64,000 nt of DNA from Metridium senile. Its lineage: Eukaryota > Cnidaria > Anthozoa > Actiniaria > Metridiidae. The stretch is taken from assembly GCA_949775045.1 (NCBI GenBank), contig OX459097.1, forward strand, positions 10,403,619-10,467,618, given 5' to 3'. The notes beneath the pieces are model-generated. The model saw only the letters and a list, made by a program, of their open reading frames with translations. It made no database searches and was not told the origin of the DNA. This document shows, piece after piece, positions 23,795-35,227 of the stretch. The position numbers were made by a program, and so were the translations under genes. The stretch's first letter is position 1, and every line of letters begins with the position of its first letter.

Positions 23795-24005
23795 AACTTC
23801 CTGTGCTGACACAGTTTTTTAAACAAGGCAAGGCTGCAGTACACTTCACAGCAATAGTTCAGGTGTAGGAAACACACGTTATCCATTGTAGTCGGATATC
23901 TTCAAAAATAGACCTAATGAACAATGAAAATTCTAGATTTTTCGCTTTGAATCTTATTTTTCAATTATATAATAATTATCACTTTCGCAATGCACCCGTT
24001 TAATA
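23795..24005. repeat. Third relic copy of the PAN-EGF-TSP1 upstream region
   Basis: Aligns with 12640-12850 and 18430-18620, sharing ctgacacagtttttt, caggtgtagga, acacacgttatccattgtag and the following tcggatatctt. Similarity stops before the TATA box, and no PAN exon follows. It points to an older duplicate that was lost or truncated. Confidence 0.7.
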
Positions 24006-25016
24006 ACTGATGTAATATGACACTTGGCGATAACTTAAAAACAAGGCCTGAATCAAAAACGACGATACGGTTTGATACTCTTAATCTTAGCTAACTTTGT
24101 GTGAAGTTTGTAAGAAAAGTGTCCGTAATTTGTTTTACTTATATTCTGTCCAAGTTAGAGAATTTGCGCTTAAAACAAATTAATCGAGAAATAAAACGTT
24201 TCGTAATAATTCAACAAATAACAACAATGATAGAGACACGTGAATAATTGTCCCGCAAGGTATTTTAACAAAGGTCTCTATCATTGCAAGCTCAACGTTC
24301 GTCTCGCTTCGATGCAAAGGCCCGGCTACCTTTCAAGATGGCGCAGGGAACTGTGAATGGGACTATTGAAAATCGGTTTCCAGTGCATGATATTCATGTG
24401 TGGACTCCCCGTTAAAAGTAAAAAGTTTATTTCTATAGGATAACAGTAGTGACGGCCTACTCACAAAGACACGCGCCATGCAATGAATGGAATTTCAGCC
24501 AAAGTATTTTACAACTATCAGTTCGGTTTATTATATTATCAATTAATTAAGATTTCCAATATCATAGCGTATAGCATCAGTTATTATAGTTATTTACGAA
24601 TTACATTATCAATGATTTTTGCGGAGTGTGGCAATGTTGTATATATATAGCCATCGAAACGGACAGACCAACCCTTCTTCAAGATAAGATACGTTCGAGA
24701 CGCCTCTTGCATGTCGATCGAGGGTTTGGAGAGCCTTCGCAAGGATCCTCTACTTTTTTTAGGTTCGGGACGCCTCTTGCATTACATTCATATCTTTATT
24801 ATGTGTTCCCTTACGGGCTTTTCGACACTTAATTACATTTAATTATTAATAGTGTATATTACTATCATTATACTAGAGATTTGCAATTATTAATAGTGAA
24901 CTTTAATTATTAATAGTGAACATTAATTATTATTACAAAGGTGATTATACAAAATCGCGCGCTCTGATTGGTTTGCTATCTCGGATTATCAGCCGATAAT
25001 CACCTTTTCGGACAAA
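24006..25016. other. Non-coding DNA with AT-rich simple repeats
   Basis: Around 24840-24930 there are repeats of attattaatagtgaa. A block with aggacgcctcttgcat appears twice (near 24700 and 24765). At about 24938-25012, aaggtgattat and its complement ataatcacctt form an inverted pair just before the ATG at 25017. Confidence 0.5.
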
Positions 25017-25134
25017 ATGGCTGCCAGTAGTTGTTTTGTCACTGTTAGCGAAGATGAAATTGGAAACTTTAAAGAAAATGCTGTCCCAAAATCGACAAAA
25101 AAAGCTACTAAGTTTGGTGTCAAGCTATTTAAAG
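25017..25134 (+). CDS. Possible first exon of a Crypton/ZMYM-like protein
   Basis: ATG at 25017 opens a 39-codon segment ending at a GTATCA donor (phase 1). Residues KSTKKATKFGVKLFKG resemble the N-terminal segment of ZMYM/QRICH1/KIAA1958-like (DUF3504, Crypton-derived) proteins, which are numerous in cnidarians. No downstream exon is recognisable, so it may be a captured fragment or part of a repeat. The assignment rests on this short motif only. Confidence 0.35.
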
Positions 25135-25304
25135 GTATCATAGTAAATTTTCACGTTGTTTTTTTTTTTTTGTCATTATATGCGAGACAAAGTTTACAAT
25201 TTTTACGCGTAACGGTCGCGCTTTTAAAAAATAAAATATTTTCACTTTCAATGCTGTTTCCTTCTTTCTTTTTTGAAATAATCACCTTTGTATTTATACT
25301 AAAA

Positions 25305-25415
25305 CGATTATTCACCTCAGGCGAAGTGATTATCAGTGAATATTTACCTCGCAGCTCGAAGACTCACCGCTCGGTAAATATTCACCGATAATCACTTCGC
25401 CTTCGGCGAATAATT
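25305..25415. repeat. Foldback with GCGAAGTGATTATC arms
   Basis: ttcacctcaggcgaagtgat is mirrored by atcacttcgccttcggcgaa, and gtgaatatttacc by ggtaaatattcac. The loop is about 25 bp. A related gataatcacc block precedes the ATG at 25017, so the two may be ends of one element. Confidence 0.65.
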
Positions 25416-25675
25416 GTTAAATATTGAACATTAACTATTAATATTGAACATTAATTATTAATAGTGTGCATTAATAGTGTGCATTGCGGGTTTCGATTGT
25501 CTGGAGAGCCTAGACAAGGATCCTCCACTTCTTTTCTGTTACTGGGTCTTGCTACGTTTACTGCTACCAAAGAAATCACAACCATGACCACGAAATGGAG
25601 ATTCATTTTCTGCGTAAAACAAGGTTTTTCGTGAGATGATGATATATGACGAAAAATATTCCGATTTAATGAGGC

Positions 25676-25832
25676 CGATTTACACGGTGCAACTTTTGCC
25701 TACAACTGTCGCATGCGACTTGATCACACATGCTCACGGCTCTTTAGGTACGCCATGGATCAGCCTACCACTCGCTCACAACTGTTTTAATCACGTTGCA
25801 TGCGACAGTTGTAGGCAAAAATTGTAAGACAG
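25676..25832. mobile_element. MITE with long imperfect inverted ends
   Basis: Left gtgcaacttttgcctacaac then tgtcgcatgcga; right tgcatgcgacagttgtaggc then aaaaattgta. It explains the short open frame across it, which I reject as a gene. Confidence 0.65.
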
Positions 25833-25889
25833 TGTCAGATTTAATAACTCAGTACTGAAACTTGGAGAGTATTCGGTTGAATGGTAGTC

Positions 25890-26325
25890 TCCTTCGTATA
25901 GTGTGCTCCGTCGTACCTCAGTGATCTGATAACAATCAAAAGGCCAGTGAGGAAGCTGCGTTCCAACAGTGACAATACTACAGTCTTAACATCTGAACTG
26001 TATAGAACAGAAACGTATGGTAAACGTGCGTTTTCTACAGCGGCACCAAGGCTGTGGAATCAACTCCCGCCTTGCGTCAAAACCTGTGCCAACACAGAAC
26101 ATTTTAAAAATCAACTGAAAACCTATTTATTCAACTCAAATATCCTTTGAAATTAATTACTGATACATCTGTATGAGCATTACTTATTTGTAAATATCTA
26201 TTTATATCAATTTATATCTTCCTATATTTATATCAACATGTATTTTTATATCAATTGTAAGGGCATCGAGAATTATTGGGATGCACTAGAAATAAATTAT
26301 TATTATTATTATTATTATTATTATA
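25890..26325 (+). pseudogene. 3' end of a non-LTR retrotransposon with (ATT)n tail
   Basis: The frame YLSDLITIKRPVRKLRSNSD ... TYGKRAFSTAAPRLWNQLPP ... FKNQLKTYLF ends at TGA (26148-26150). This is the typical C-terminus of CR1/L2-like pol ORFs. A 3' UTR of about 150 bp and an (ATT)n run (26297-26325) follow, the usual microsatellite tail. The rest of the element is missing, consistent with 5' truncation during insertion. Confidence 0.8.
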
Positions 26326-26777
26326 GTTGGCGACAGAGTTAATGACGTCATGCAAAATGTTGTGGGAGAGAGCGCTGACACTAACTGCGGTTGACTAATT
26401 TGTGAAATATTTTCCCAACTGAACAAATAACAAGTGTATGACTGTGTGGCAACTCTTGTCAGGTATATTGTCGCTGCATCGTACCATGCATGCATCATGT
26501 GAACTCGAGTTTTATCGGCAATTATTTCTTACTGACAGGCTCTACTTTAGTGTTCAGCCACTGCATCATTTACCGAAGCTACTTAAGGCGGGAAGACTTG
26601 GCGCCAATTATGTCTGTTGCGATAGAATGCGCGCAATTGGAAATTATTTGTTTTTTCTTCTTCTTTTCCAATTATTATCCCTTTGTCAGTAGTCACAGAA
26701 GAGAATTGTGTGATTTTTACGAATCTCGCAATTATTTCAGTCCAAATCACGCGTTGCCCTTGGCCACACTGGTTTAA

Positions 26778-26909
26778 GGGGCTGTTTATATGATGGTAAG
26801 TTGTCCCTGCTAACCGGGATAACTCTATTGTTTTGTGTTCCCCGGGGAATTCAAGACAATAGAGTTATCCCGGCTAGCAGGGACAACTCGCTTCCATATA
26901 AACAGCCCC
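26778..26909. mobile_element. GGGGCTGTTTATA MITE with TAA target duplication
   Basis: Inverted ends ggggctgtttatatga and its near complement, continuing inward as agttgtccctgct and ttatcccggctagcaggga. TAA lies outside both ends (26775-26777, 26910-26912). A 3-bp TAA/TTA duplication is what PIF/Harbinger-type elements make. Confidence 0.7.
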
Positions 26910-26912
26910 TAA

Positions 26913-27445
26913 GGCTAATCCAAGAAAGTTTATTTCAATACTCATAATTGGAATTCTGGTTTCGTGCAATCCAACCAACGGTCTATTACAGTGCAACGAC
27001 ATCAACCATAGTTAATTAAATATGCTTCAACCTAGGCCACCAAAATTAAATCATGCATTCATGATCGAGAATTTGAGCAATAGAATGTCTATAAATGCTC
27101 AATATTTTTTGGCTTAAAATGGTCACAAATATTGTCAATTAAGAACGAAATACATCAAGTTGAATACGAAATATCTTAGTCTGTGAGAACCCTCCACATG
27201 ATTTTTGTTTGATCTTAAAAATTTTTTTTTTTTTTTTTTAACTTATTTGTTTGGCCTTGAAGTATACTTTACAGGGTAACTACTTCAAGGCCAAACAAAC
27301 CAATTTAAAAATAAACATTTTTTAAGATCAAACAAAAAACTACGGTGGTCCATAATGGACAGCATTTTTTATTGCCCTTTTCTTGAATTCTAGACAAAAT
27401 TGGCGAAAATATCGTAAAAAAAGGGGGTTTTGAAATGGGCGATAA
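26913..27445. other. Non-coding DNA with one hairpin, up to the assembly gap
   Basis: About 27207-27340 is a foldback: tttttgtttgatctt with tttggccttgaagta on the left and the complements on the right. Nothing else is recognised. Confidence 0.55.
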
Positions 27446-27645
27446 NNNNNNNNNNNNNNNNNNNNNNNNNNNNNNNNNNNNNNNNNNNNNNNNNNNNNNN
27501 NNNNNNNNNNNNNNNNNNNNNNNNNNNNNNNNNNNNNNNNNNNNNNNNNNNNNNNNNNNNNNNNNNNNNNNNNNNNNNNNNNNNNNNNNNNNNNNNNNNN
27601 NNNNNNNNNNNNNNNNNNNNNNNNNNNNNNNNNNNNNNNNNNNNN
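27446..27645. other. Assembly gap, exactly 200 N
   Basis: A round-number N run marks a scaffold join of unknown true size. The sequence resumes inside the Rep gene, so the 5' part of the first Rep copy is missing from the assembly and not shown to be absent from the genome. Confidence 0.98.
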
Positions 27646-27937
27646 AATCGCATGGTCTGATTTCCTTCAAATGCTTGAAGGGGATACTATGCACTTAGCC
27701 GCACCTAAAAGTTTTGTACAACAAGACATTCTCTTCGACAAGGACTCACCCTTTTTCGCGACTGCAGATGCCCCACTCGTTATGATAAAGGGAGGATCAA
27801 TAGATCGAATTAATACTGATATGATGAGAGTACGCTGGCATTATTTCGAATTTTGGAGACAAATACCAGAGGTTGAGCAATGTGCATTGAAACCATGCGC
27901 ACGTTGTTTCTCAGAACTTATTTTAACTAATAAATAA
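27646..27937 (+). pseudogene. HUH-SF3 Rep, first copy, 3' part only (cut by the gap)
   Basis: The 97 codons visible are the C-terminal part of the SF3 helicase domain and match residues 351-447 of the complete copy at 31346. They include the motif B' region (SDFLQMLEGDTMHLAAPK), motif C (FFATADAP), the Arg-rich MMRVRW segment and the terminal Cys cluster. Whether the upstream part exists is hidden by the 200-N gap. Confidence 0.9.
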
Positions 27938-28014
27938 ATGAACAAAGAATATGTATGTATGCTAATAAATTTTTGTACATACATTTTTGCTAATAAATTT
28001 GTGTACATACATTT

Positions 28015-28330
<316 letters not shown>

Positions 28331-28466
28331 ATACTATAGATATAAATATATTTATTATCTCTATACAGAGATAATACATTAAAGAAAACATTGTTTGTAT
28401 AGACATGACGTCTGTAATGTGTCATTCAACACCATGTGCGCTTGTATATAGTTGTCCGTGAAATAG

Positions 28467-28838
28467 CAACGGTTCTCCACTGTTAAATAATAGATTACTC
28501 CCCAAATTAAACAAATATCCCTCCAATTTTTTCAACAATAGGGTTTGTATATATTCTTTAATTGTCTGACGTTTAGTTTATATTTCAAATTGTAGTATTT
28601 AACTCAAAACCAACGGTACTCCACGTTGAATCACTTATAAAAAGATGAAGACATGTTCAAAACAATTAATACAAGTTTTGTGTGGAGTACCGTTGATAAA
28701 ATGGGCATGTTAGGCTTTTTGAATATAATTTCTGTAGGAAATAGTTAGAATAAACATCAATAAAACATTGATCAAGGTCTAAGCTCTTTTTATTGTTGCA
28801 CTTAGTGAATCATTACGATTTTACAATGGAGTACCGTG
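28467..28838. promoter_or_regulatory. Four ACGGTACTCCA-like motifs in a + + - - arrangement, first unit
   Basis: caacggttctccac (28467-28480) and caacggtactccac (28611-28624) are direct. Their complements gtggagtaccgttg (28682-28695) and tggagtaccgtg (28827-28838) are inverted. The outer-inner distances are about 144 and 143 bp. Paired direct motifs facing each other resemble transposase IR/DR binding sites or Rep iterons. The same cluster recurs in unit 2 at +4759. Confidence 0.6.
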
Positions 28839-28983
28839 TTCTGCACAGAAGACACTGCACACTATATAAATACTGATTACGTGACAACAATGTGATTGTG
28901 AAAATATCAATTTCATAAGACAGTGAAGAGAGTGAAAATGGTCTTTAAAGGCAAAATGGATGTACTAATACAAGGTAGTAAAT

Positions 28984-30078
28984 CTAATATTTAGTTCTAA
29001 ATCCCTTGGATTTAATAATATCTTCAAGTCTTTTGGGAATGCTTTGAATAGTTTTGTCTATGACAGTTGTATCAAACGAATATAAAGTATCAATAACACG
29101 TTCTTTAAAAGTTTCAAAATTCTCTTTAAGAATATTTTGCTCTATAGCATCATTATTTATTTTTCTTTTAACTAAATTAAAAATATTTTCAATCGGATTT
29201 AGGTCTGGAGACCTTGCAGGAATACACACCATTGTAGCCTTTGATTTTTTTAGTGCTTTTTTAGCTAATGAGCTATTTTGACTAGGATCGTTGTCCATAA
29301 CAAATTTTCTGGCTTTGGTTTTTGAAAACTTTTTGAAAATGTTTTCAAAATTTCTAGTAATAAAGTCAGCGAAATACTCGCCATCTATTTTGTGGTATTG
29401 TTCAATAAAAATAGCACCTTGTCTATAACTAATAAGAACCAAAAGGTGGAGCCTTCTTCCTCCTGCTAGACTCTTCGAACCCTTAGATGTTATTTGTAAT
29501 CCCTCATTTCTTTTTCTCCAAACCCTCCCTTTAGGACTCATTGCATTTGCTTTCGGATTGTACTTATGAATAAAAGAAACTCCGTCAAGATAAAATACCA
29601 TGTCCTCCGTCCAATAGTTTGGTGTAGTTTTCAATGTTTTTACATTGTCTTTTGCAAATTTAAGTCTTTTCTTTCTGTCAGATTCACTGATTAGTCCCTT
29701 TCTTCAAGTCTGTAAACTCTTGTACCCTAATCTTTGTATTTCTCTGAGGTAAGTCCGGTAGCTTGTTTTCCGCTGCGAAAGCCCGCAATACTCTATTAAA
29801 GATTTCACTGTAAAATTTACGTCCTCTTTCCTGATCCTTTTGATTCCCCTGGATAGAATTCTTCTTTCTCTGTCAGTTAAGTTAGTCTTTCTTCCCAACT
29901 TACTTTTCTTGTCGGGTTGTTTTGAATTCCGCTTCATTTTGTTTAAACCAATTCTTCTTACACTGCTTTTTGATATAGAACACATCTCTGCTATTTCCGA
30001 AAGAGAGTATGTGTTTTTTCTAAACAGAACATACGCTCTGGCACATTAATAGGCATTAATCTTGCCTTTGAAGACCAT
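28984..30078 (-). pseudogene. Tc1-type DD34E transposase with two in-frame stops, first copy
   Basis: One frame from ATG (30078-30076) to TAG (28984-28986) spans 364 codons, close to the usual Tc1 length of about 340-350. A TAA interrupts it after about 10 residues and a TGA at 29704-29706. Domains: paired-like HTH with EIAEMCSISKSSVRRI and a second helical part ending TYLREIQRLGYKS; then the DDE core YLDGVSF, VMDNDPSQNS and SPDLNPIENIF. There are 34 residues between the second Asp and the Glu, the Tc1 signature. All three catalytic residues are kept. Starting after the TAA, at the ATG at 29985, would remove only the first HTH half; the TGA still splits DNA-binding and catalytic parts. Inverted similarity of about 70 bp lies at both ends (about 28882-28955 and 30058-30118). 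Confidence 0.9.
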
Positions 30079-30468
30079 TTTCACCCTCTCCAAACGTTGA
30101 TATCTTCACAATGACGTGTATTGTTGCGTACGCCTTAAGCGCGTGCATTTTTGGGCGTTACTATGGTTATCCAATTTTGCGCGAGATATAGTATAAATAT
30201 ATCAACTACGAAGCATATATGTGTTAAGGACTGCTTATTACCTTAGAACATTTATTTTGAACACGGGTGTTATCGAATATAGAGCATATAAGTGTCTTGT
30301 CATGTAAATTTTACATTCATTTAAAGCACTTTAAACAAAAGTGACGTCACATGATAGTATTAACTTCTTTCTGGAAAAAAATTTGCTACTGTTCAAATCG
30401 GTACACTATGTACTTTGTGTCCTGAAAATTTCATATCATTTCCACAACAATATCAATGGCGTTTTAAG

Positions 30469-30768
30469 TCATATGTGTCTCAGACAATCATTGACAAAAC
30501 TGTTGGCACGATTGTTGATTTTGTTATGTTCCTATATCTGTAATACCCCCCCTCCCCCTGTCAATGTTGCTGGAGGGGTATATGAACCTTGTCAATCGCG
30601 GGAAACATTTCCAACTCTTGTACTCTTTCATGAAAAACAGCAACATTGTATTGGGGGAGGGGGGTAGACAAACTTATCCTCATAAATGAAAAAAATGATA
30701 GACCCACAAAAAAGTGTCCGAAATGTGATCGTGCCAACACATTTTGGCAATGATTGTCTGAGGGACAT
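30469..30768. other. Nested hairpin between the divergent transposase and Rep genes, unit 1
   Basis: Outer arms: about 30475-30513 (tcagacaatcattgacaaaa) and about 30728-30763 (the complement with a few changes, ttggcaatgattgtctga). Inner arms: about 30543-30571 (taccccccctccccctgtca, then atgttgctg) and about 30638-30667 (cagcaacattgtattggggg, then aggggggta). Total span is about 295 bp with asymmetric internal loops. It sits in the roughly 1.27-kb region between the transposase start and the Rep start. By position it could be a replication origin or terminal hairpin. Confidence 0.65.
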
Positions 30769-31237
30769 ATTGTGGAATTTCATTAAAAATAAACGAGTAA
30801 GAGGTCAGCAGCGTTCCTAATTACAAGCTATGCCTCGAAAGGAAAAGATTGATATGTAATATGTGTATATCCGACCCCTAACGACATGAAAACTAGTGGA
30901 AATGTCATTTTGCCGTAGCAACCCTTATATTTAAGTGCGAAATTATGCCAACGTAACAAGGGGATACACCAAAAAAATATTTTAAAAGGTCTCTTACTTA
31001 ATAGAATGAAGTAATTATCAGAAAAGATATCATCACCTTCACAGTTAATCCAATAATAACCACGTTCTCTTTAAACAATGATTTTCTTATCAACTACATC
31101 TTATGTAAATACCTACGAATGTGAAGTTACTTTTGACGTATATGCTATAATTGACGCGCCTCAAAATTGCTACATTTTGTACGTAATAGCGCAAACGTCA
31201 CATATTGCAAAAGATGCACGTCACTGGTTTGGTACAT

Positions 31238-31245
31238 TATAAAAG
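31238..31245 (+). promoter_or_regulatory. TATA-like box upstream of Rep
   Basis: TATAAAAG lies about 100 bp before the ATG at 31346, which places a transcription start near 31268-31275. Confidence 0.5.
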
Positions 31246-31345
31246 TTGTGCATTTGTAAAATAAATCTCATACTTCAAAGCGTTATACATAAAGAACATT
31301 ATACAACTGAGCAGAAAACGTCTATTTGAAGTTCACATTGTGATC

Positions 31346-32689
31346 ATGGCAGAGGCAATGCCGAATCGTTCGCAACGTTTGGTCTATTTAGTTACATACA
31401 GTCGAGCAGATCCCGAAAAAGTCCATTCTCGTGAATCGTTTGCAAATATTGTTCGTAATGCATGGGGTACATCAACGACATCGCGTATTGTACAGTTTAT
31501 AGTCGCTAAAGAAGAGCATAATCACAACGATACAAACAACGACCTGTCCGACAAAGTATATCACTACCATATGGCTCTAAAGCTCAACAAAAGAAGTAGA
31601 TGGCTTCTAGTTCGTGATACATTAGATGCAAGGTTTGGAATTCAAGTCAATTTCAGCAACAATCACAGTAACTATTATAGTGCTTATCGCTACTGCACAA
31701 AAGAAGATACAACACCGTTTTTATCGCCCGACCATCCAAGCTTAGAGGACGAACCGAGAACTACTGCAGCCTCTGCAGCTACAACATCTCGTCGAGCTGA
31801 TGGCCAAGGCAGTGGCCCCAAGAAGAAGCAAAAGAAGAAAAGAAAACGAATGCTAAGCGTCTACGAAGTAACCACTATTATTCGAAACAATAATATCAAG
31901 ACTCGGCTCGATCTAATGGCCTATGCAGCAAAACAGGAGAAAAAGGGAAAAAAAGATCTTGCACAATTTATAGCGAATAGAGGGATCAGAGTAGTAAATG
32001 AAGCATTATCTATATCTTCACAACTGCAAGATGCTGAAAAGAAACAAGAACGCTTGAATAAAAGTCGCATAGAACTACTAGTAGAGGAAGGTGAAAAACA
32101 CTGTATAGAAGGATGTGAAAAGAAATGGCTAGCGGCCGCACTACAGATACTTCACCGAAATGAAATAAATGTGCATGTCTATGCTAGCGCAATTTACTCA
32201 GCACTTCACTATGGACGTGCAAAATATCGAAACATATATATATATGGACCGGCAAACTCAGGTAAAACATTCATGATTTCACCTCTGAAAGCTATTTACC
32301 ATGCCTTTGTGAACCCGGCAACTGGTGGTTTTGCGTGGGTGGGTGCAGAGGAGTCAGAAGTAATAATCCTCAATGACTTTAGATGGTCGCCTTCTATAAT
32401 CGCATGGTCTGATTTCCTTCAAATGCTTGAAGGGGATACTATGCACTTAGCCGCACCTAAAAGTTTTGTACAACAAGACATTCTCTTCGACAAGGACTCA
32501 CCCTTTTTCGCGACTGCAGATGCCCCACTCGTTATGATAAAGGGAGGATCAATAGATCGAATTAATACTGATATGATGAGAGTACGCTGGCATTATTTCG
32601 AATTTTGGAGACAAATACCAGAGGTTGAGCAATGTGCATTGAAACCATGCGCACGTTGTTTCTCAGAACTTATTTTAACTAATAAATAA
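31346..32689 (+). CDS. HUH endonuclease-SF3 helicase replication initiator (Rep), intact
   Basis: Intronless 447-codon frame. N-terminal HUH nuclease: motif I LVYLVTYS (about 13-19), motif II H-Y-H at 73-75 (metal-binding HUH variant), motif III Y116-C-T-K119 (nicking tyrosine). A basic stretch at about 159-168 (KKKQKKKRKR) could be a nuclear signal. C-terminal SF3 helicase: Walker A GPANSGKT (301-308), Walker B VIILNDF with Asp344, motif C FFATADAP and an Arg-rich MMRVRW. A CxxxxCxxC cluster ends the protein. Such proteins initiate rolling-circle or rolling-hairpin replication in CRESS-DNA viruses, parvoviruses and Rep-bearing transposons. The Walker A looks more parvovirus-like and the YxxK order more CRESS-like, so I leave the subgroup open. 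No capsid gene is seen. ATG at 31346 is the first Met; AATAAA overlaps the stop. Confidence 0.9.
   Translation: MAEAMPNRSQRLVYLVTYSRADPEKVHSRESFANIVRNAWGTSTTSRIVQFIVAKEEHNHNDTNNDLSDKVYHYHMALKLNKRSRWLLVRDTLDARFGIQVNFSNNHSNYYSAYRYCTKEDTTPFLSPDHPSLEDEPRTTAASAATTSRRADGQGSGPKKKQKKKRKRMLSVYEVTTIIRNNNIKTRLDLMAYAAKQEKKGKKDLAQFIANRGIRVVNEALSISSQLQDAEKKQERLNKSRIELLVEEGEKHCIEGCEKKWLAAALQILHRNEINVHVYASAIYSALHYGRAKYRNIYIYGPANSGKTFMISPLKAIYHAFVNPATGGFAWVGAEESEVIILNDFRWSPSIIAWSDFLQMLEGDTMHLAAPKSFVQQDILFDKDSPFFATADAPLVMIKGGSIDRINTDMMRVRWHYFEFWRQIPEVEQCALKPCARCFSELILTNK
32681..32686 (+). terminator. AATAAA overlapping the Rep stop codon
   Basis: The sequence aactaataaataaatg holds the TAA and a canonical polyadenylation hexamer together. 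The same arrangement exists in unit 1 near 27929. Confidence 0.4.
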
Positions 32690-32762
32690 ATGAACAAAGA
32701 ATATGTATGTATGCTAATAAATTTTTGTACATACATTTTTGCTAATAAATTTGTGTACATAC

Positions 32763-33083
<321 letters not shown>

Positions 33084-33225
33084 ATACTTATACTATAGAT
33101 ATAAATATATTTATTATCTCTATACAGAGATAATACATTAAAGAAAACATTGTTTGTATAGACATGACGTCTGTAATGTGTCATTCAACACCATGTGCGC
33201 TTGTATATAGTTGTCCGTGAAATAG

Positions 33226-33597
33226 CAACGGTTCTCCACTGTTAAATAATAGATTACTCCCCAAATTAAACAAATATCCCTCCAATTTTTTCAACAATAG
33301 GGTTTGTATATATTCTTTAATTGTCTGACGTTTAGTTTATATTTCAAATTGTAGTATTTAACTCAAAACCAACGGTACTCCACGTTGAATCACTTATAAA
33401 AAGATGAAGACATGTTCAAAACAATTAATACAAGTTTTGTGTGGAGTACCGTTGATAAAATGGGCATGTTAGGCTTTTTGAATATAATTTCTGTAGGAAA
33501 TAGTTAGAATAAACATCAATAAAACATTGATCAAGGTCTAAGCTCTTTTTATTGTTGCACTTAGTGAATCATTACGATTTTACAATGGAGTACCGTG
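33226..33597. promoter_or_regulatory. Four ACGGTACTCCA-like motifs, second unit
   Basis: Exact repeat of the cluster at 28467-28838, with the same order and spacing. Confidence 0.6.
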
Positions 33598-33742
33598 TTC
33601 TGCACAGAAGACACTGCACACTATATAAATACTGATTACGTGACAACAATGTGATTGTGAAAATATCAATTTCATAAGACAGTGAAGAGAGTGAAAATGG
33701 TCTTTAAAGGCAAAATGGATGTACTAATACAAGGTAGTAAAT

Positions 33743-34837
33743 CTAATATTTAGTTCTAAATCCCTTGGATTTAATAATATCTTCAAGTCTTTTGGGAATG
33801 CTTTGAATAGTTTTGTCTATGACAGTTGTATCAAACGAATATAAAGTATCAATAACACGTTCTTTAAAAGTTTCAAAATTCTCTTTAAGAATATTTTGCT
33901 CTATAGCATCATTATTTATTTTTCTTTTAACTAAATTAAAAATATTTTCAATCGGATTTAGGTCTGGAGACCTTGCAGGAATACACACCATTGTAGCCTT
34001 TGATTTTTTTAGTGCTTTTTTAGCTAATGAGCTATTTTGACTAGGATCGTTGTCCATAACAAATTTTCTGGCTTTGGTTTTTGAAAACTTTTTGAAAATG
34101 TTTTCAAAATTTCTAGTAATAAAGTCAGCGAAATACTCGCCATCTATTTTGTGGTATTGTTCAATAAAAATAGCACCTTGTCTATAACTAATAAGAACCA
34201 AAAGGTGGAGCCTTCTTCCTCCTGCTAGACTCTTCGAACCCTTAGATGTTATTTGTAATCCCTCATTTCTTTTTCTCCAAACCCTCCCTTTAGGACTCAT
34301 TGCATTTGCTTTCGGATTGTACTTATGAATAAAAGAAACTCCGTCAAGATAAAATACCATGTCCTCCGTCCAATAGTTTGGTGTAGTTTTCAATGTTTTT
34401 ACATTGTCTTTTGCAAATTTAAGTCTTTTCTTTCTGTCAGATTCACTGATTAGTCCCTTTCTTCAAGTCTGTAAACTCTTGTACCCTAATCTTTGTATTT
34501 CTCTGAGGTAAGTCCGGTAGCTTGTTTTCCGCTGCGAAAGCCCGCAATACTCTATTAAAGATTTCACTGTAAAATTTACGTCCTCTTTCCTGATCCTTTT
34601 GATTCCCCTGGATAGAATTCTTCTTTCTCTGTCAGTTAAGTTAGTCTTTCTTCCCAACTTACTTTTCTTGTCGGGTTGTTTTGAATTCCGCTTCATTTTG
34701 TTTAAACCAATTCTTCTTACACTGCTTTTTGATATAGAACACATCTCTGCTATTTCCGAAAGAGAGTATGTGTTTTTTCTAAACAGAACATACGCTCTGG
34801 CACATTAATAGGCATTAATCTTGCCTTTGAAGACCAT
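33743..34837 (-). pseudogene. Tc1-type DD34E transposase with two in-frame stops, second copy
   Basis: Identical in translation to the first copy at 28984-30078, including both premature stops (TAA near the start, TGA at 34463-34465). The shared stops mean the gene was already dead before the unit was duplicated, unless the two copies are one locus assembled twice. Confidence 0.9.
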
Positions 34838-35227
34838 TTTCACCCTCTCCAAACGTTGATATCTTCACAATGACGTGTATTGTTGCGTACGCCTTAAGCG
34901 CGTGCATTTTTGGGCGTTACTATGGTTATCCAATTTTGCGCGAGATATAGTATAAATATATCAACTACGAAGCATATATGTGTTAAGGACTGCTTATTAC
35001 CTTAGAACATTTATTTTGAACACGGGTGTTATCGAATATAGAGCATATAAGTGTCTTGTCATGTAAATTTTACATTCATTTAAAGCACTTTAAACAAAAG
35101 TGACGTCACATGATAGTATTAACTTCTTTCTGGAAAAAAATTTGCTACTGTTCAAATCGGTACACTATGTACTTTGTGTCCTGAAAATTTCATATCATTT
35201 CCACAACAATATCAATGGCGTTTTAAG

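Noticed and set aside
25636..25827. 63-codon frame
   Set aside because: It lies within a MITE and consists largely of its inverted ends.
27305..27698. Frames spanning the N run
   Set aside because: Open only because N codons cannot be stops.
29054..29281. Forward frames opposite the transposase (also 29840-30049 and the unit 2 copies)
   Set aside because: Shadows of the Tc1 transposase gene on the other strand.
30341..30667. 108-codon frame over the nested hairpin (also 35100-35426)
   Set aside because: It crosses both hairpin arms and the C/G runs, has no domain, and is better explained as structured non-coding DNA.
31340..31345. GTG start for Rep six bases upstream
   Set aside because: In a eukaryotic context the ATG at 31346 is the natural start.
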